The translations under genes were made by a program, and so were the position numbers. The notes under the pieces were generated by a model that had not been told where the DNA came from, ran no database searches, and saw nothing but the letters and a program-made list of their open reading frames with translations. A stretch of 20,838 bases of DNA from an uncultured Prevotellaceae bacterium. GTDB taxonomy: Bacteria; Bacteroidota; Bacteroidia; Bacteroidales; Bacteroidaceae. The first letter of the stretch is position 1, and each line of letters opens with the position of its first letter. The stretch spans positions 1-20,838 of the forward strand of contig CAMOSA010000018.1 of the NCBI GenBank assembly GCA_946624335.1, in the 5' to 3' direction. Shown in pieces: positions 4,738 to 14,314 of the stretch.

Positions 4738-7284
4738 ATGAAAAAGATAGCTATTCTATTCGCCCTTTTCGCCTTTGCCGCGGTGATGCCACTGTCCGCG
4801 CAGTCTATGTCGGATCAACAGCTGATCCGATATGTCATGCAAGAGAAGGAGAAAGGCACCGACCAGCAGACCATCATTGCCAATCTGGTGAAGCGAGGCG
4901 TGACGCCCGACCAACTGCGGCGTGTACGCAAGAAGGTCGAGGCGGAGCAGAAACAGCTCGGCGCCAGCGACCTCACGGGACGCAACCAGCAGCAAGGCCG
5001 AAGCCGCCTTCGCAATCGGCAGGAGCGCAGCAACGACGATCGCCAGAAGCGGGACAATTATATGATTCGCTCCCAGCGTGAAGACCAGGACTACCGCTAT
5101 ATGAACCGGCAGGATCGCCTGCAGATGATCGAGGAGGAGAGCGATTACTTCGATCTCGACTCGCTCGACTACTACAGCCGTCAGATACCGAAGGACCAGC
5201 AGGTCTACGGCCGCAATATCTTCAACCAGAAGAACCTCTCCTTCGAGCCCAATCAGAATATGGCCACGCCGGTGAACTACCGCCTCGGTGCCGGTGATGT
5301 CGTCATCATCGATGTCTGGGGCGCGTCCCAGGAGACCTTCACCGAGACGGTGTCGCCCGATGGCACCATCACCATCGAGGGCGTCGGCCCGATCAAGCTC
5401 GGCGGTCTCTCGGTGAGCGCTGCCACCTCGCGGCTGAAGTCTCGGCTCGGTGAGTTCTACAGCGACTGTCGGGTCAGTCTCAGCGTCGGCGAGACACGTT
5501 CCATCATCGTTCAGATCCTGGGCGATGTCGTCATGCCCGGCACCTATACCCTCAGCAGCCTCTCGTCGGCTTTCAATGCCCTGTATGCCGCCGGCGGCAT
5601 CAGCGAGATAGGCACGCTGCGCGACATCAAGGTCTATCGTGGTGGACGCATAGCTGCTCGTATCGATGTCTACGACTACCTGACCAAGGGCGATAGCCGT
5701 GGCGACATCCGTCTGCAGGACAATGATGTCATCATCGTCGGCAACTACGAGTGCCTGGTCGAGGTGCGCGGTAAGGTCAAACGCCCGATGTTCTATGAGA
5801 TGAGGAAGAACGAGAGCGTGCAGCGTGTCCTCGAGTTGGCAGGTGGCTTCACCGGTGATGCTTACACGAAGAGCGTCCGTCTCGTACGTAAGTCTGGCGA
5901 TGAATATTCCATACACAATATCGAGGAGTTTGAGCTCAACGGCTTCACGTTGGCCGACGGCGACTCCATCTTCGTCGATAGCGTCATGCCCCGTTTCCGC
6001 AATATGGTCGAGGTGCGCGGCGCTGTCAAGCATCCTGGTATGTTCCAGATGGACGGCAAGATACAAAGTGTGCGTGAGCTGGTAACAGCGGCTGAAGGGC
6101 TGCGTGAGGATGCCTTCACCGAGCGTGCCGTCATGCACCGTGAGAAAGATGACCTCACCCTGGAGATGGTGTCCTTAGATATAGAAGGTATCATGGACGG
6201 CAGCGTGGCCGATATGGCACTGAAGAAAAACGATGTCCTCTACATCCCCAGCAAGGTAGACTTGCAGGGCGACCAGACCCTCCGCATCAATGGCGAGGTC
6301 AACTATCCCGGCACCTATCAGTTCGCTGAGAACACCACCATCAAGGACCTCATCCTGCAGGCCGGAGGCCTGACACGTGCTGCCTCGACGGCCAAGATCG
6401 ACGTCTTCCGCCGCAACTATGTCCCCGACGCTCAGCAGACGTCGATGGATCTGGCAAAGATCTTCACCTTCAACCTTGCCAACGGCTTCATCGTCGAGGA
6501 CACAGCCTTCGTGCTGCAGCCCTTTGACGAGGTGCAGGTGCGCAAGAGTCCCACCTATGCCGAACAGCAGAATGTCCGCATCAGCGGAGCCGTCAACTTC
6601 GAGGGCGAGTATGCCATGACGAGCCGCGAGTTCCATCTGAGTGACCTTGTCAAGAGTGCAGGCGGCCTCTCTGCTGTTGCCTATAGCAAGGGTGCACGCC
6701 TCATTCGCCAGATGACACAGGAGGAACGCGAACAGCGCGAGGCTGCATTGCGCACCTCACAGATTGCCCTCTACGAACAGGCCCTCGAAGGCGAGAAGAA
6801 CTTCGACATGGCGCGTGCCGACTCGCTGCTCGACATGAAGATGAACTTGGGCAACAACTATAATGTGGCGATTAACCTCGACGAGGCTTTAGCCCATCCG
6901 GGAGGAACCGAAGATATAGCCCTGCGTGCCAATGATCAGCTCATCGTTCCTCAGCTGTCCAATACCGTCAAGATTTCCGGCGAGGTCATGTACCCCATCT
7001 CAGTCAACTACAAGGAGGGCGCCAATCTCACTTACTACATCAACAGCGCTGGTGGCTTCAGTCGCAAGGCGAGCAAGAAACAGACTTATGCCATCTACAT
7101 GAACGGATCGGTCGACAAGTTAGGACGACGTGCCGGTAGCAAGCACATTGAACCAGGCTGTGAGATTGTTATCCCTACAAAGCCCAAGAAGGAAGGAATG
7201 TCAACGGCCGAGATATCTGTCTTGGGTACCTCTGCTGCCAGCTTGACCACAATGGTTGTAGCACTCATCAATCTCCTCAAGTGA
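4738..7284 (+). CDS. wza: polysaccharide export outer-membrane protein with SLBB repeats (Wza/OPX)
   Basis: Forms the outer-membrane and periplasmic channel that exports the polymer. From ATG 4738 it has 848 residues. This start gives the signal peptide MKKIAILFALFAFAAVMPLSAQ; a GTG at 4690 would bury it. Domains: a small helical domain (about 23-75, LVKRGVTPDQLRRVRKK), a Q/R-rich linker, a Poly_export domain beginning YRLGAGDVVIIDVWG (about 180-255), then six SLBB-like units starting near residues 256, 338, 421, 514, 612 and 743, each of the form V-x-I/V-x-G-x-V plus an AGG or AEG motif. The last 25 residues are a hydrophobic helix (ISVLGTSAASLTTMVVALI), like the Wza barrel helix. It is more than twice the length of E. 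coli Wza (two SLBB domains), as in other Bacteroidetes OPX proteins. It is markedly GC-rich compared with the next genes. Confidence 0.92.
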   Translation: MKKIAILFALFAFAAVMPLSAQSMSDQQLIRYVMQEKEKGTDQQTIIANLVKRGVTPDQLRRVRKKVEAEQKQLGASDLTGRNQQQGRSRLRNRQERSNDDRQKRDNYMIRSQREDQDYRYMNRQDRLQMIEEESDYFDLDSLDYYSRQIPKDQQVYGRNIFNQKNLSFEPNQNMATPVNYRLGAGDVVIIDVWGASQETFTETVSPDGTITIEGVGPIKLGGLSVSAATSRLKSRLGEFYSDCRVSLSVGETRSIIVQILGDVVMPGTYTLSSLSSAFNALYAAGGISEIGTLRDIKVYRGGRIAARIDVYDYLTKGDSRGDIRLQDNDVIIVGNYECLVEVRGKVKRPMFYEMRKNESVQRVLELAGGFTGDAYTKSVRLVRKSGDEYSIHNIEEFELNGFTLADGDSIFVDSVMPRFRNMVEVRGAVKHPGMFQMDGKIQSVRELVTAAEGLREDAFTERAVMHREKDDLTLEMVSLDIEGIMDGSVADMALKKNDVLYIPSKVDLQGDQTLRINGEVNYPGTYQFAENTTIKDLILQAGGLTRAASTAKIDVFRRNYVPDAQQTSMDLAKIFTFNLANGFIVEDTAFVLQPFDEVQVRKSPTYAEQQNVRISGAVNFEGEYAMTSREFHLSDLVKSAGGLSAVAYSKGARLIRQMTQEEREQREAALRTSQIALYEQALEGEKNFDMARADSLLDMKMNLGNNYNVAINLDEALAHPGGTEDIALRANDQLIVPQLSNTVKISGEVMYPISVNYKEGANLTYYINSAGGFSRKASKKQTYAIYMNGSVDKLGRRAGSKHIEPGCEIVIPTKPKKEGMSTAEISVLGTSAASLTTMVVALINLLK

Positions 7285-7314
7285 CCGTAATAAGCAACAA
7301 TACCTTATTCAGTA

Positions 7315-8400
7315 ATGGAAGAAACGAAGAAACCAGATACCATCGACCTTCGCGAAATGGCGAGGAAGCTTTGGAGTAAGAAGAGGCTCTTCTTTATCGT
7401 TTGGGTCATCACTTTTGTGCTGGCTTGTGTATGGATTCTGCCTCAACCGCGTTATTACGTCAGTGAGGTGAAGCTGGCTCCTGAGATGAATGGTGATGAA
7501 GTGGGTGGCGGCCTGTCATCGATTGCTTCATCTTTCGGCTTTGATCTGGGCGGTATTGGCGGTCAAGATGCCATCTATCCAGAACTCTATCCAGAGCTGT
7601 TTGAGAGCCCTGATTTTGTCGTCGGGCTTTTCAATATTCAGGTGACCACGAAGGAGGGTGATTTGACAACCGACTACTTTACCTACATGAAAAAGCATCA
7701 GAAAAAGAATCCTCTTACAGAACCGTTCAATAAGGCTGTGAGATCCCTAAAAGGACTTTTTGAGGAGGAGGATGCTACGCCTCGGGGAAGTGGTGCCGCA
7801 GATATCAATCCCTTCCAGATGAACAGGAAGGACTTCATGCTCATGAAAAGTATCATGAGCAACATTCACTGTTCTGTTGACAACAAGAATAGTGTCATCA
7901 GCATCACGGTAAAGGATCAAGACCCTCTCGTCTCTGCCATGATGACGGATAGCGTGAAGAGTCATCTGCAAGATTTTATCATTCGTTACCGGACCAGTAA
8001 GGTCAGTGAAGATGTCATTCATTATGAGAAGATGCGTGATGAAGCTGAGGCAGAGTACAACAAAGCGATGAAGACATATAGCCGCTTCTGTGACACGCAC
8101 AAAAATACCATCTTGCAGAGTTACCAGAGTGAACGAGAGAAATTGGAGAGTGATCTGGCTTTGAAGCAAAACTCATTATCCGCGATGGAGGCTCAGCTGC
8201 AGAGCTCGAAAGTGAAGCTACAGGAAAAGACGCCGGCATTCACCATCTTGAAGAGTACCATAGTCCCTGTCAAGCCTGCAGGCCCCAAGAGGATGCTGTT
8301 TGTTCTGGCTATGCTTATTCTGACTACAATGATAACGATGTTCCGCGTTTTGCGGGATGATTTGAAGAAGTTCATTGTCATATATGACCGTAAGCGATAA
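7315..8400 (+). CDS. wzz: Wzz-type chain-length determinant protein
   Basis: Polysaccharide co-polymerase that sets chain length and couples polymerisation to export. It has 361 residues, with an N-terminal membrane helix (about 25-42), a periplasmic domain beginning RYYVSEVKLAPE, a long coiled-coil part (about 235-300, rich in K, E, Q and L) and a C-terminal membrane helix (about 326-346) preceded by VPVKPAGPKR, the proline-rich motif of the family. There is no Walker-type BY-kinase domain after the second helix, so it is the kinase-less form. It starts 30 bp after wza and its end overlaps the polymerase gene. Confidence 0.88.
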   Translation: MEETKKPDTIDLREMARKLWSKKRLFFIVWVITFVLACVWILPQPRYYVSEVKLAPEMNGDEVGGGLSSIASSFGFDLGGIGGQDAIYPELYPELFESPDFVVGLFNIQVTTKEGDLTTDYFTYMKKHQKKNPLTEPFNKAVRSLKGLFEEEDATPRGSGAADINPFQMNRKDFMLMKSIMSNIHCSVDNKNSVISITVKDQDPLVSAMMTDSVKSHLQDFIIRYRTSKVSEDVIHYEKMRDEAEAEYNKAMKTYSRFCDTHKNTILQSYQSEREKLESDLALKQNSLSAMEAQLQSSKVKLQEKTPAFTILKSTIVPVKPAGPKRMLFVLAMLILTTMITMFRVLRDDLKKFIVIYDRKR

Positions 8401-9673
8401 GGATACAGCACTCACCATAAATCTCTTTGGCTTGATTCATGTCCCATGGAAAAGGGACATGATGCTCAAGGTCATGCTTTATATGGCTTGGGCTGCTATG
8501 CTTACCGTGTTCTTTCAGGGCGTCCTCAATCGCCTTCCTTTTTTTTCCGACTATGCCGAAGGGCTGATAGTAGCGGCTTACGTGATTGCCGTCCTGTTGT
8601 CTTTCCCGGCCCTTATCAATCGCTTCTGTCTTGCCGACTATCTGTTTTATGCCTTTAATGTATTCTATCTTCTTTCGTGCTATGTCTTTTTCCCTGAGAA
8701 TAGCTCTTTCCTGGACGAGAATGCATTGAACTGTATCTTCTGTGTCTTCACCTTCTATTTCATTGGCCGAATAATAGACATTGATCGCTATTTCAATGCC
8801 TTCCTCATGCTCTCCACCGGATGCATCGTCGCGGATATCCTTTATTATCTGGTCTATGCACAACGAACCCGGGTCATGGAGGAGATCATGGGTGACAACA
8901 ATATGTATATTGCCTATCAGTTGATGCCACATCTGGCGTTTGTCTTATGGGCGATGTTGGAGAAGTTTCGGATATGGAAAGCTCTTGTCTTTGTTCTTGG
9001 GCTTGTCTTCTTGTTGTCTTGCGGATCCCGAGGAGCCTTCGTCTGTATCGGTTTCTTCGGCATTGTCTATTTCTTCTTTTATATGAAGTTCAAGGGTGCT
9101 GTCTATGTCAAATTAGGAATCATAGGCATTGTGGCTTTGCTCCTGTCTTCCTATGAGAGTCTTTTGCTTGTCTTGGCTCGATCTTTTACAGACTTAAAGT
9201 TGAGCACCCGCATATTGGAAAAAATAGTCACGGGCGAATTAGGCAGTGATTCCTATAGGAGCCTGCTACGTGACAAACTGATCAGTGTTATGGACAGCGG
9301 CGGTCATTTCTGGGGACTCGGCGCTTTCGGCTGTCGTAACTACGATATCATCTATCCCCATTTCTTACCTCTTGACTTCATCTGCACTTACGGCTATTTC
9401 TTAGGCTACGTCCTGCTGTTCCTCTTGATCCTCCTCATAGGCATGGCCTTCTGGTTGTCCCGTGGAACGAAGCGCCAGATCTTTATCATCTACCTTTTCT
9501 CCATTGCTTTCATCAAGCTGCTTCTTAGCAATACCTTCCTTCTTGAACCGTATTTTTATATGTTGATTGGAGCTTGTGCCGGAGAAGTTATCTACTGGCA
9601 TCCTCACCTCTCACAGACTGACCATGATAAAGAAAGAGTCGATAGCACGCTCATTCCTGTGGAAACTGCTTGA
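8384..9673 (+). CDS. Wzy-like O-antigen/capsule polymerase
   Basis: Predicted inner-membrane polymerase joining flipped repeat units. With ATG 8384 it has 429 residues; a TTG at 8375 would add three. About ten hydrophobic segments are visible, with the large loop between later helices holding RSLLRDKLISVMDSGGHFWGLGAF. The stretch FLLSCGSRGAFVCIGFF has the S-R-G signature common in Wzy/O-antigen ligase proteins. As usual for Wzy, sequence conservation is low, so the call rests on topology, this motif and the position between wzz and wzx. It overlaps wzz by 17 bp and wzx by 50 bp, which suggests translational coupling. AT-rich compared with the surrounding core genes. Confidence 0.8.
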   Translation: MTVSDKDTALTINLFGLIHVPWKRDMMLKVMLYMAWAAMLTVFFQGVLNRLPFFSDYAEGLIVAAYVIAVLLSFPALINRFCLADYLFYAFNVFYLLSCYVFFPENSSFLDENALNCIFCVFTFYFIGRIIDIDRYFNAFLMLSTGCIVADILYYLVYAQRTRVMEEIMGDNNMYIAYQLMPHLAFVLWAMLEKFRIWKALVFVLGLVFLLSCGSRGAFVCIGFFGIVYFFFYMKFKGAVYVKLGIIGIVALLLSSYESLLLVLARSFTDLKLSTRILEKIVTGELGSDSYRSLLRDKLISVMDSGGHFWGLGAFGCRNYDIIYPHFLPLDFICTYGYFLGYVLLFLLILLIGMAFWLSRGTKRQIFIIYLFSIAFIKLLLSNTFLLEPYFYMLIGACAGEVIYWHPHLSQTDHDKERVDSTLIPVETA

Positions 9674-11078
9674 ACGTTTCAGCTCACAGGCGATGTCCTT
9701 CATTGTGACGATTCTTCTGTCGCGTATCCTTATGCCAGAGGAATACGGGATTATTGCGATCTTGCTTGTCTTTGTCAATATTGCTAATGTCATCATCGAC
9801 GGCGGCTTAAACACCGCGCTCATCCAGAAGAAAGGTGCTGACAATATCGACTTTTCCACGATCCTGTATTTCAGCTTGGGGCTGTCGGTTATCATATATC
9901 TTGGCTTGTATCTGCTTGCTCCGTCGATAGCACGATTTTACGACAACGAACTGCTCGCGCCTGTCCTTCGGGTGCTGAGCATCAATATTTTTTTCAATTC
10001 ATTCAATGCCGTTCAACGGGCATACGTGTCCAAGCACATGCTTTTTGGCCGTTTGTTCTATTGTAGCTTCGTAGCCACCTTAGTCTCAGGAATTGTCGGC
10101 ATAGCAATGGCGTATGGTGATTATGGTGTATGGGCTTTAGTGGGCCAGCAGGTCGTTAATCAGGTCACCTTGACCGGCATCATGTGGTTTACGATCAAGT
10201 GGCGTCCCATCCTCGCTTTCTCCTTTACGCGTTTCAAGGGTTTGTTTGATTATGGCTGGAAGATTTTCCTGACCAACCTGATTATCGCTATTTATGAGGA
10301 TATACGTAGTCTGGTTATCGGCAAGGTCTATCGGAAAGCGACGTTGGCCTATTTTGACCGTGGAAAGCAGTTTCCCACGCTCATCATGTCTAATATCAGT
10401 ATCTCACTGCAGACCATTCTTCTACCTGCTTTTGCCGACATACAAGACAATCGGGAGCGTGTCCGGCTCATGATGAAGAGATCTATCGAGATAACCAATT
10501 TCTTCATCCTCCCAGTCCTGATGGGGTTGTTGGTGGCTGCCAAGCCCTTTGTACTTCTGCTGTTGACAGAGAAGTGGATAGAAGCAGTCCCTTTCATCCA
10601 GATCTTCTGTATCGCTTACATGATGATGCCCATCCAGAGTTCAAACATGAGCGCTATCAAAGCGCTTGGCTATAGTGATATTACCCTCAAGCTGGAAATC
10701 ATCAAGAAGGTGATTGAGGCCATCATCCTGGTCGTCAGTTTCATGATGAATGTTTATGCGGTGGCATGGGGCATCGTATTATACAATTTCATTTGTATCA
10801 TCATCAATCTGTATCCTTGTAAGCGTCTCCTCAACTATGGAATCATTGAGCAATTGAAAGATATTACCTCTCCAGTCCTCACGTCTGTGGCCATGGGACT
10901 CTCCATCTTCTGGCTCACATGGCTTGACATACATCCGGCCTGGACGCTGCTCTTGCAGGCCGTCTTGGGCATTACCGTGTATGTGTCGCTTCATGCCATG
11001 TTCAAGACCAGTTGTTATGTCTATGTTAAAGATCATTTCGTTTCGGAACTCGTGAGACGGGGACGGAAATCAGTATAA
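9624..11078 (+). CDS. wzx: Wzx-type flippase (PST family)
   Basis: Predicted to flip undecaprenyl-linked repeat units across the inner membrane. It has 484 residues from ATG 9624 (MIKKESIARSFLWKLLERF). The upstream part of the frame from 9567 lies inside the polymerase gene and lacks homology features. A dozen or more membrane helices are visible. Family features are FSSQAMSFIVTILLSRIL, MPEEYGIIAI and GLNTALIQKK near the N-terminus, as in WzxC-like Polysacc_synt proteins. It overlaps the polymerase gene by 50 bp and ends 12 bp before the next glycosyltransferase. Confidence 0.9.
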   Translation: MIKKESIARSFLWKLLERFSSQAMSFIVTILLSRILMPEEYGIIAILLVFVNIANVIIDGGLNTALIQKKGADNIDFSTILYFSLGLSVIIYLGLYLLAPSIARFYDNELLAPVLRVLSINIFFNSFNAVQRAYVSKHMLFGRLFYCSFVATLVSGIVGIAMAYGDYGVWALVGQQVVNQVTLTGIMWFTIKWRPILAFSFTRFKGLFDYGWKIFLTNLIIAIYEDIRSLVIGKVYRKATLAYFDRGKQFPTLIMSNISISLQTILLPAFADIQDNRERVRLMMKRSIEITNFFILPVLMGLLVAAKPFVLLLLTEKWIEAVPFIQIFCIAYMMMPIQSSNMSAIKALGYSDITLKLEIIKKVIEAIILVVSFMMNVYAVAWGIVLYNFICIIINLYPCKRLLNYGIIEQLKDITSPVLTSVAMGLSIFWLTWLDIHPAWTLLLQAVLGITVYVSLHAMFKTSCYVYVKDHFVSELVRRGRKSV

Positions 11079-11090
11079 AGTTTTGTGACT

Positions 11091-12209
11091 ATGCACGTAC
11101 ATATCATATATTATAATTACCTTAGGCCGGATGGCTCAGGGATGTCGATCGGAGGCATACAAACCTACCTGTCCAATCTTATACCAGTCTTCAGGGATTG
11201 CGGTTTCGATGTGACTGTCTATCAACGCTCCACGGAGGCTTTTCATAAAGATCTCGGCGGCTATGATGTCTTCGGCGTACCTCATGAGAAGAATCATTGC
11301 CGACAGACAGCCGCAGCATTACTCGACGCGGCATTACCACATATCGACATGGAGCATGATTTGCTCCTCTATGGCTGTGAAACCTGTGTCACGAGAGCTG
11401 TACCCTGCAGGACGATAGCCATTCAGCATGGCATATCCTGGGATGTACCTCATTTCTATGGCTGTCCGAAGTGGCGCTATTTGAAGCATTATATAGGTAA
11501 ATGCCGTAGAGCGTGGATGGTATGCCAGCGTGTTGCCAAGGTCGATCAGCTGGTATGTGTGGATCACAATTTTGTCAATTGGTATCGGGCTATTGTCCCA
11601 CATCCCAAGGTGCGGCCTACGGTGATTCCTAATTTTAGTGCCATCCCATCCGAGCGACCTCAAAAGGACAATGAAGTACTGCAAATCATGTTCGCACGGA
11701 GGTTCTTCGTCCATCGGGGCACCCGTCTGTTCGCTGATGTTGCCGCGAGATTACTTCAAAAGTACCCTCATATTCATATCACGGTGGCAGGTGAAGGGCC
11801 TGATGCCGGCTATATGCATGGCAGGCTGGACGGTTATGCCAATGTCAGCTTTATCACTTACAGCAGCGAGGAGAGCCTTCAGCTGCATAGAGACAAGGAT
11901 ATCGCTGTCGTTCCCACGATAGGTTCCGAAGGCACTTCTTTGTCGCTTCTGGAGGCGATGGCTTCAGGCTGCGCCACCGTCTGTACGAACGTCGGTGGAA
12001 TGACCAATATTGTCCTGGACAGATATAACGGTTTGATGATCAGTCCTGATGAAGAATCTCTCTATGAAGCGCTTGAGTCACTGATTGTGGACGAAGAGCT
12101 TCGTAAGAGGCTTCAGGCCAAAGCCTTCGAAACGGTGAAAGAGACCTTCTCCCTTGACCTATGGAAGAGGAGATGGATGCGTGTTATTCATTCTTCCGGT
12201 AACTTATAA
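11091..12209 (+). CDS. glycosyltransferase, GT-B fold (GT4-like)
   Basis: Predicted retaining glycosyltransferase adding one sugar to the lipid-linked unit. It has 372 residues from ATG 11091 (a GTG at 11085 adds two). The N-terminal domain has SIGGIQTYLSNLIPVF, the glycine-rich acceptor loop. The C-terminal domain holds IMFARRFFVHRGTRLFADVA, VAGEGPD and EGTSLSLLEAMASGCATVCT, containing the E-x7-E motif of GT4 enzymes. The sugar donor is not predictable. It sits 12 bp after wzx. Confidence 0.87.
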   Translation: MHVHIIYYNYLRPDGSGMSIGGIQTYLSNLIPVFRDCGFDVTVYQRSTEAFHKDLGGYDVFGVPHEKNHCRQTAAALLDAALPHIDMEHDLLLYGCETCVTRAVPCRTIAIQHGISWDVPHFYGCPKWRYLKHYIGKCRRAWMVCQRVAKVDQLVCVDHNFVNWYRAIVPHPKVRPTVIPNFSAIPSERPQKDNEVLQIMFARRFFVHRGTRLFADVAARLLQKYPHIHITVAGEGPDAGYMHGRLDGYANVSFITYSSEESLQLHRDKDIAVVPTIGSEGTSLSLLEAMASGCATVCTNVGGMTNIVLDRYNGLMISPDEESLYEALESLIVDEELRKRLQAKAFETVKETFSLDLWKRRWMRVIHSSGNL

Positions 12210-12222
12210 GACTTGACGCGAT

Positions 12223-13248
12223 ATGGCTCAACTTTCAATTGTAATGCCTGTCTTCAACCGACCTGATGAGTTGAAGGTGATGGTGGACAGTATCCTGGCC
12301 AATACTTATCAGGATTGGGAGATGTTGGCTGTTGACGACGGATCGGATTCCGATACTTGTGCTCTCTTGTCACAGTATGCTGACAGCGATGACCGCATCA
12401 AGGTCGTTAAGCGGGACCGTCAGCCCAAAGGGGCTCAGACCTGTCGGAATATCGGCTTGGAAATGTCCACTGGAGAGTTCATCGTTTTCTTCGATTCTGA
12501 TGATTATATCACTCCCCAGTGTCTGGCCCAACGTGTAGCGTGCCTTCAGCAACACCCGGATATGGACTTCATGGTTTTCCCGTCAGCGCTATTCCACGAT
12601 GGTCATTTTGACACGGCGGCGTCGCCCTATGTGTTTGGCTACCCTATAAATGATGATGACCTCAGTGCTTTCGCAGAACGTTTCCTCCCATTTATTGTCT
12701 GGAATAACATCTATCGTCGTCAGGCCTTGCTGGATCACAAGTTAGTATGGGATCCTCAATTGAAATCTCTTCAAGATGCCGATTTCAACATCCAGTCATT
12801 GACGGCAGGATTGCGATATGATTACGCCCAAGCACTTCCAGACTACGGCTATCGTATGGGTGGTCGTGCCGGTTCCGTCTCAAAGCGAATCGTCACGCAG
12901 GAGCATTTCAAGAGCAATCTTTATGCCTTGGAAAAATCCTATCAGACCATTCAATCCCGCGTGGGAGATTCTTTAGACAAGCAATTATATTACGGTGTCC
13001 TGACTGTATACAATCCCGTCATGGATCAGGGCGTGAATGTCGCCTTTGCTGATGAACTTATCAAGATGATGAGCAAATATAGTCCTCGTTACAGTCGCCT
13101 ATTACGTTTGCAAGTAAGAATCAGCCTCTTCTTAGGGCATTTCATCGCCAAAAAGCTTGCAAGGCAAGTCCCTATGGCGTTATTCCTCATCCGACGCAAG
13201 TATCAGGCATACCGGAAGAGACAGAGTATTGGTCAATTGCGGAAATGA
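12223..13248 (+). CDS. glycosyltransferase family 2
   Basis: Predicted inverting GT-A glycosyltransferase of 341 residues. The N-terminus LSIVMPVFNRPDELKVMV is the family start; VDDGSDS (about residue 37) and FFDSDDYITPQ (about 87-97, with the DXD metal-binding motif) follow. The C-terminal part has a basic region and a hydrophobic helix that may hold it at the membrane. It starts 13 bp after the previous gene. Donor and acceptor unknown. Confidence 0.88.
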   Translation: MAQLSIVMPVFNRPDELKVMVDSILANTYQDWEMLAVDDGSDSDTCALLSQYADSDDRIKVVKRDRQPKGAQTCRNIGLEMSTGEFIVFFDSDDYITPQCLAQRVACLQQHPDMDFMVFPSALFHDGHFDTAASPYVFGYPINDDDLSAFAERFLPFIVWNNIYRRQALLDHKLVWDPQLKSLQDADFNIQSLTAGLRYDYAQALPDYGYRMGGRAGSVSKRIVTQEHFKSNLYALEKSYQTIQSRVGDSLDKQLYYGVLTVYNPVMDQGVNVAFADELIKMMSKYSPRYSRLLRLQVRISLFLGHFIAKKLARQVPMALFLIRRKYQAYRKRQSIGQLRK

Positions 13249-13298
13249 ATCAAGGAATAATGAATGGTTGATAACAAATAAGGTTTTCCTCTACTGCA

Positions 13299-14198
13299 AT
13301 GAAACGTTTGTCCGTCATCATAGTAACCTATAAGTCTGAGCGCGATATCTATGATTGCATCCAATCTGTTTGGGATCACTGTGACATAGATAGGAGTGAA
13401 GTGGAAGTCATCGTCGTGGATAATAGTCCTGAGTGTGAACCTATGTTTAGCTCCTTGAGCCGGAGGTTCGGCAATGACATCATCCTGATTCACAACGAAC
13501 GCAATGGTGGATACGGCCAGGGCAATAATGTCGGGATACGGCGTGCCACGGCCCCCGTCGTTATGATCATGAATCCTGATGTGCGGTTGCGGGAAGGTGT
13601 CTTTAAGGCGGCACTCGACTCTTTCCAGGCGGATCCCAGTCTCTGTATGTACGGCATGAAACAGCTGCAGGCGGAAGCGGTGAAGAGCCCGCTGTCCTTC
13701 GATTGCTCCCGTCGTATGAACGGCTATCTGCGTCCTTTCGTATCATCGTTTTGCAACAGGTTCGACTTGTACGTCCCTCGATGGATGTACTTTGCCGGTG
13801 CTTGTTTCTTTGTCCGAAAAGAGAAATTCGTTGAAGTGGGGCTCTTTGATGAAGACATCTTCATGTATGGCGAAGAAGATGATGTCCATTGGCGTATGCT
13901 GATGAGGTATGGATCTCATTTCCACTACAATCCCAAGGCTCATTATATTCATCTGACGTTGGAGAGAATGGCGACGGTGGAGACGGAGAAGAAGATGGTA
14001 CGGTCGATTGTCTTGTCCAACCAGAAAAAAGGCATCCCTCGGGAAAAGACCATTCGTAATTTCATCCGTTTCTATAGGACACGTCTGATGAGTGCTTCCG
14101 TTAAGTCGCTGTTGCGAGGGAAATCACCTTCACAGCAGGTCTTTCGCACCATGATAACAGAGCTGAAGGCAGAGCTGTCCCTTCCAGGAAAAGAGTAA
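13299..14198 (+). CDS. glycosyltransferase family 2 (rhamnosyltransferase-like)
   Basis: A 299-residue GT-A glycosyltransferase. It shows LSVIIVTYKSE, VIVVDNS, HNERNGGYGQGNNVGIRRA and MIMNPDVRL (N-x-D-V in place of DXD), then GACFFVRKEKFVEVGLFDEDIFMYGEEDD, which carries the catalytic acidic cluster. This layout is common in rhamnosyl- and related transferases, but the sugar is unproven. It starts 50 bp after the preceding gene and ends before an intergenic stretch that carries a promoter, so it is probably the last gene of the first transcription unit, though no terminator hairpin is clear. Confidence 0.87.
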   Translation: MKRLSVIIVTYKSERDIYDCIQSVWDHCDIDRSEVEVIVVDNSPECEPMFSSLSRRFGNDIILIHNERNGGYGQGNNVGIRRATAPVVMIMNPDVRLREGVFKAALDSFQADPSLCMYGMKQLQAEAVKSPLSFDCSRRMNGYLRPFVSSFCNRFDLYVPRWMYFAGACFFVRKEKFVEVGLFDEDIFMYGEEDDVHWRMLMRYGSHFHYNPKAHYIHLTLERMATVETEKKMVRSIVLSNQKKGIPREKTIRNFIRFYRTRLMSASVKSLLRGKSPSQQVFRTMITELKAELSLPGKE

Positions 14199-14236
14199 CA
14201 TCTGTGGTTCAAAAGCTTCATCTTTGAGTGTTTTTT

Positions 14237-14267
14237 TTGCATGATTCAAATTTATGCACTATCTTTG
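14237..14267 (+). promoter_or_regulatory. internal Bacteroidetes-type promoter ahead of wecB
   Basis: TATCTTTG at 14260-14267 matches TAnnTTTG, with TTG at 14237-14239 ending a run of eight T (20-base spacer). It lies 48 bases before the wecB ATG in the 116-bp gap 14199-14314, the largest gap between polysaccharide genes before the wecA leader. It should give the wecBC part of the locus its own transcription start. Confidence 0.75.
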
Positions 14268-14314
14268 CAAAAGATTTGAGTGAATAAGAGCTCGATAATC
14301 CTAATTATACAAGT

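Noticed and set aside
4756..6138. A 460-codon open frame on the minus strand inside wza
   Set aside because: It is antisense to a well-supported export gene; its composition (D, H, L-rich repeats) reflects GC-biased codons of the plus strand.
9567..9623. Upstream start for wzx at 9567
   Set aside because: The extra 19 residues lie inside the polymerase gene and have no flippase features; MIKKESIARSF at 9624 fits the family start.
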